Translations under genes and position numbers: made by a program
The notes under the pieces: model-generated
Database searches by the model: none
Told to the model about the DNA's origin: nothing
The model's input: only the letters and a program-made list of their open reading frames with translations
Part shown: one piece after another, positions 6,132 through 6,702 of the stretch
Layout of the letters: every line of letters begins with the position of its first letter
How positions within the stretch are numbered: the stretch's first letter is position 1
NCBI GenBank assembly: GCA_031271065.1
Contig: JAISWP010000225.1
Location: 1-6,702, forward strand
Direction: 5' to 3'
Origin: Synergistaceae bacterium
Lineage (GTDB): Bacteria; Synergistota; Synergistia; Synergistales; Synergistaceae
DNA length: 6,702 nucleotides

Positions 6132-6446
6132 TTATTCTCTTATTTCACGATATTTCACGTACTTCGGATAGGAGTCGGCGATCGATTCAAGCGACTTAGC
6201 GGCTGTTTTAGCTATTATCTGCGCTTCGGACCCGCCGCCGTCCCATTCCAAACTCATTACGGGCGTCTTTGGGTCGCGCACCGTGTCAGTCTCCACACCA
6301 AGCACGTCTTTGAGCCCCGTCTCCAGCGTCTGCATTACGGCCGATACCCCGGCGCAGATTATATCCCCGCCGCTTTCGGCGTATCCCGAATGTCCCCGGG
6401 ACGTTACGGAACGTATAGAACCGCCTTTCATCCGGACCGTGATCAG
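6132..6446 (-). CDS. prp: Ribosomal-processing cysteine protease Prp (YsxB family)
   Basis: Small cysteine protease that removes the N-terminal extension of ribosomal protein L27. The family signature RGHSGYAESGGDIICAGVSAV is clear. Counting from the ATG at 6431 (99 residues), the presumed catalytic His is residue 14, the Cys residue 26 and the conserved Ser residue 30; the His-Cys spacing of 12 is the same as I recall for Staphylococcus aureus Prp (His22, Cys34). The start is doubtful. The ATG at 6431 lacks a Shine-Dalgarno sequence and cuts off the first beta strand. The in-frame upstream codons (CTG 6446, ATC, ACG, GTC, CGG) give ITVR, which matches the usual MITV N-terminus, and a GAGG lies 11 nt before the CTG. 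I therefore give 6446 (104 residues); ATG 6431 is the conservative alternative. An in-frame TAA overlapping the end of rplU limits further extension. The gene lies 19 nt before rpmA, which encodes its substrate. Confidence 0.9.
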   Translation of the reverse strand: MITVRMKGGSIRSVTSRGHSGYAESGGDIICAGVSAVMQTLETGLKDVLGVETDTVRDPKTPVMSLEWDGGGSEAQIIAKTAAKSLESIADSYPKYVKYREIRE

Positions 6447-6461
6447 TATCGGGCCGGCCTC
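6429..6461 (-). promoter_or_regulatory. Translation start region of prp with GAGG and candidate non-ATG start
   Basis: GAGG (6461-6458) lies 11 nt before an in-frame CTG (6446-6444) and 8 nt before an ATA (6449-6447). The first ATG in the frame (6431-6429) has no purine-rich site at a usable distance. No GTG or TTG occurs between the upstream stop and that ATG. The site therefore decides whether Prp starts at a non-canonical codon or in the middle of its conserved first strand. Confidence 0.45.
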
Positions 6462-6465
6462 AGTC

Positions 6466-6702
6466 CTAGCCGTTTATCGACTCCACCTTTACTTCCGTGT
6501 AATTCTGCCTGTGTCCGCGGAATCTGCGGTAGTTCTTCTTTCTGCGGTATTTGAATATTATTACCTTATCCTCTTTGCCGTGCCCCAGTACCGAGAGCTT
6601 CACGGAGGCGCCGTCCACCTTCGGCGCGCCGATGACGGGACCGTCGTCTCTGCCGAGCATCAGCACGTCCGTTATCTCGACGACGCTCCCGGGCTCGGCG
6701 TC
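6466..6702 (-). CDS. rplU: 50S ribosomal protein L21 (C-terminal part, cut by window edge)
   Basis: Structural protein of the large ribosomal subunit that binds 23S rRNA near L20. The window holds the last 78 residues and a TAG stop; roughly the first 25 residues lie beyond the right edge. The visible part starts DAEPGSVVEITDVLMLG and matches the family throughout: the beta-barrel segment, then the basic RNA-binding signature KYRRKKNYRRFRGHRQNYT and a short tail VKVESING. The frame is open to the edge with no sign of damage, so the GTG at 6666 is an internal valine and not the start. It is the first gene seen of the rplU-prp-rpmA cluster. The prp coding region begins about 20-35 nt after its stop, so co-transcription is likely. 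Any L21 leader or promoter lies outside the window. Identification is secure. Confidence 0.97.
   Translation of the reverse strand, partial: DAEPGSVVEITDVLMLGRDDGPVIGAPKVDGASVKLSVLGHGKEDKVIIFKYRRKKNYRRFRGHRQNYTEVKVESING

Noticed and set aside
6469..6666. GTG 6666 as the start of L21
   Set aside because: The frame continues upstream to the edge with family-conserved residues (DAEPGSVVEITD), so the gene is cut by the window and the GTG is internal.

Overview
The window is one uninterrupted minus-strand gene series from a bacterial chromosome, read from high to low coordinates: rplU (3' end), prp, rpmA, obg, nadD, an LCP-family (LytR-CpsA-Psr) gene, rsfS, then two permease genes and the first codons of an ATPase gene of an oligopeptide/dipeptide ABC transporter. 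There are no RNA genes, CRISPR arrays or insertion sequences, and no gene-free stretch over about 120 bases. The long open frames on the plus strand are antisense shadows of these genes.

Organism: base composition is fairly GC-rich by eye, GTG starts are frequent and ATA isoleucine codons are common. L27 carries the N-terminal extension found in Firmicutes, Fusobacteria and related phyla, and its processing protease gene lies between rplU and rpmA. The order rplU-prp-rpmA-obg-nadD-lcp-rsfS followed by peptide transport would suit an amino-acid-fermenting anaerobe. Synergistota is my best guess, a Firmicute the main alternative. This is inference from gene content, not a phylogenetic result.

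Layout: positions 6702-5822 hold a ribosomal-protein operon (L21, Prp, L27) closed by a good intrinsic terminator at 5748-5787. Positions 5704-1978 hold a second, tightly packed group (Obg GTPase, NadD, LCP protein, RsfS) with overlaps or gaps of 2-25 nt. It links ribosome assembly and silencing, NAD synthesis and envelope building. A weak promoter-like pair and a perfect dyad sit just after the terminator and may start this group. After a 71-nt gap, positions 1906-1 hold the transporter genes (permease B, permease C, start of ATPase D). No substrate-binding protein gene is visible.

Most of this is ordinary housekeeping DNA and I see no novel multi-gene system. The points most worth a second look are the apparent non-ATG start of prp, the C permease frame that stays open through the start of the D gene, a 10-codon ORF linking lcp to rsfS by ATGA overlaps at both ends, and the terminator/promoter/dyad cluster between rpmA and obg.
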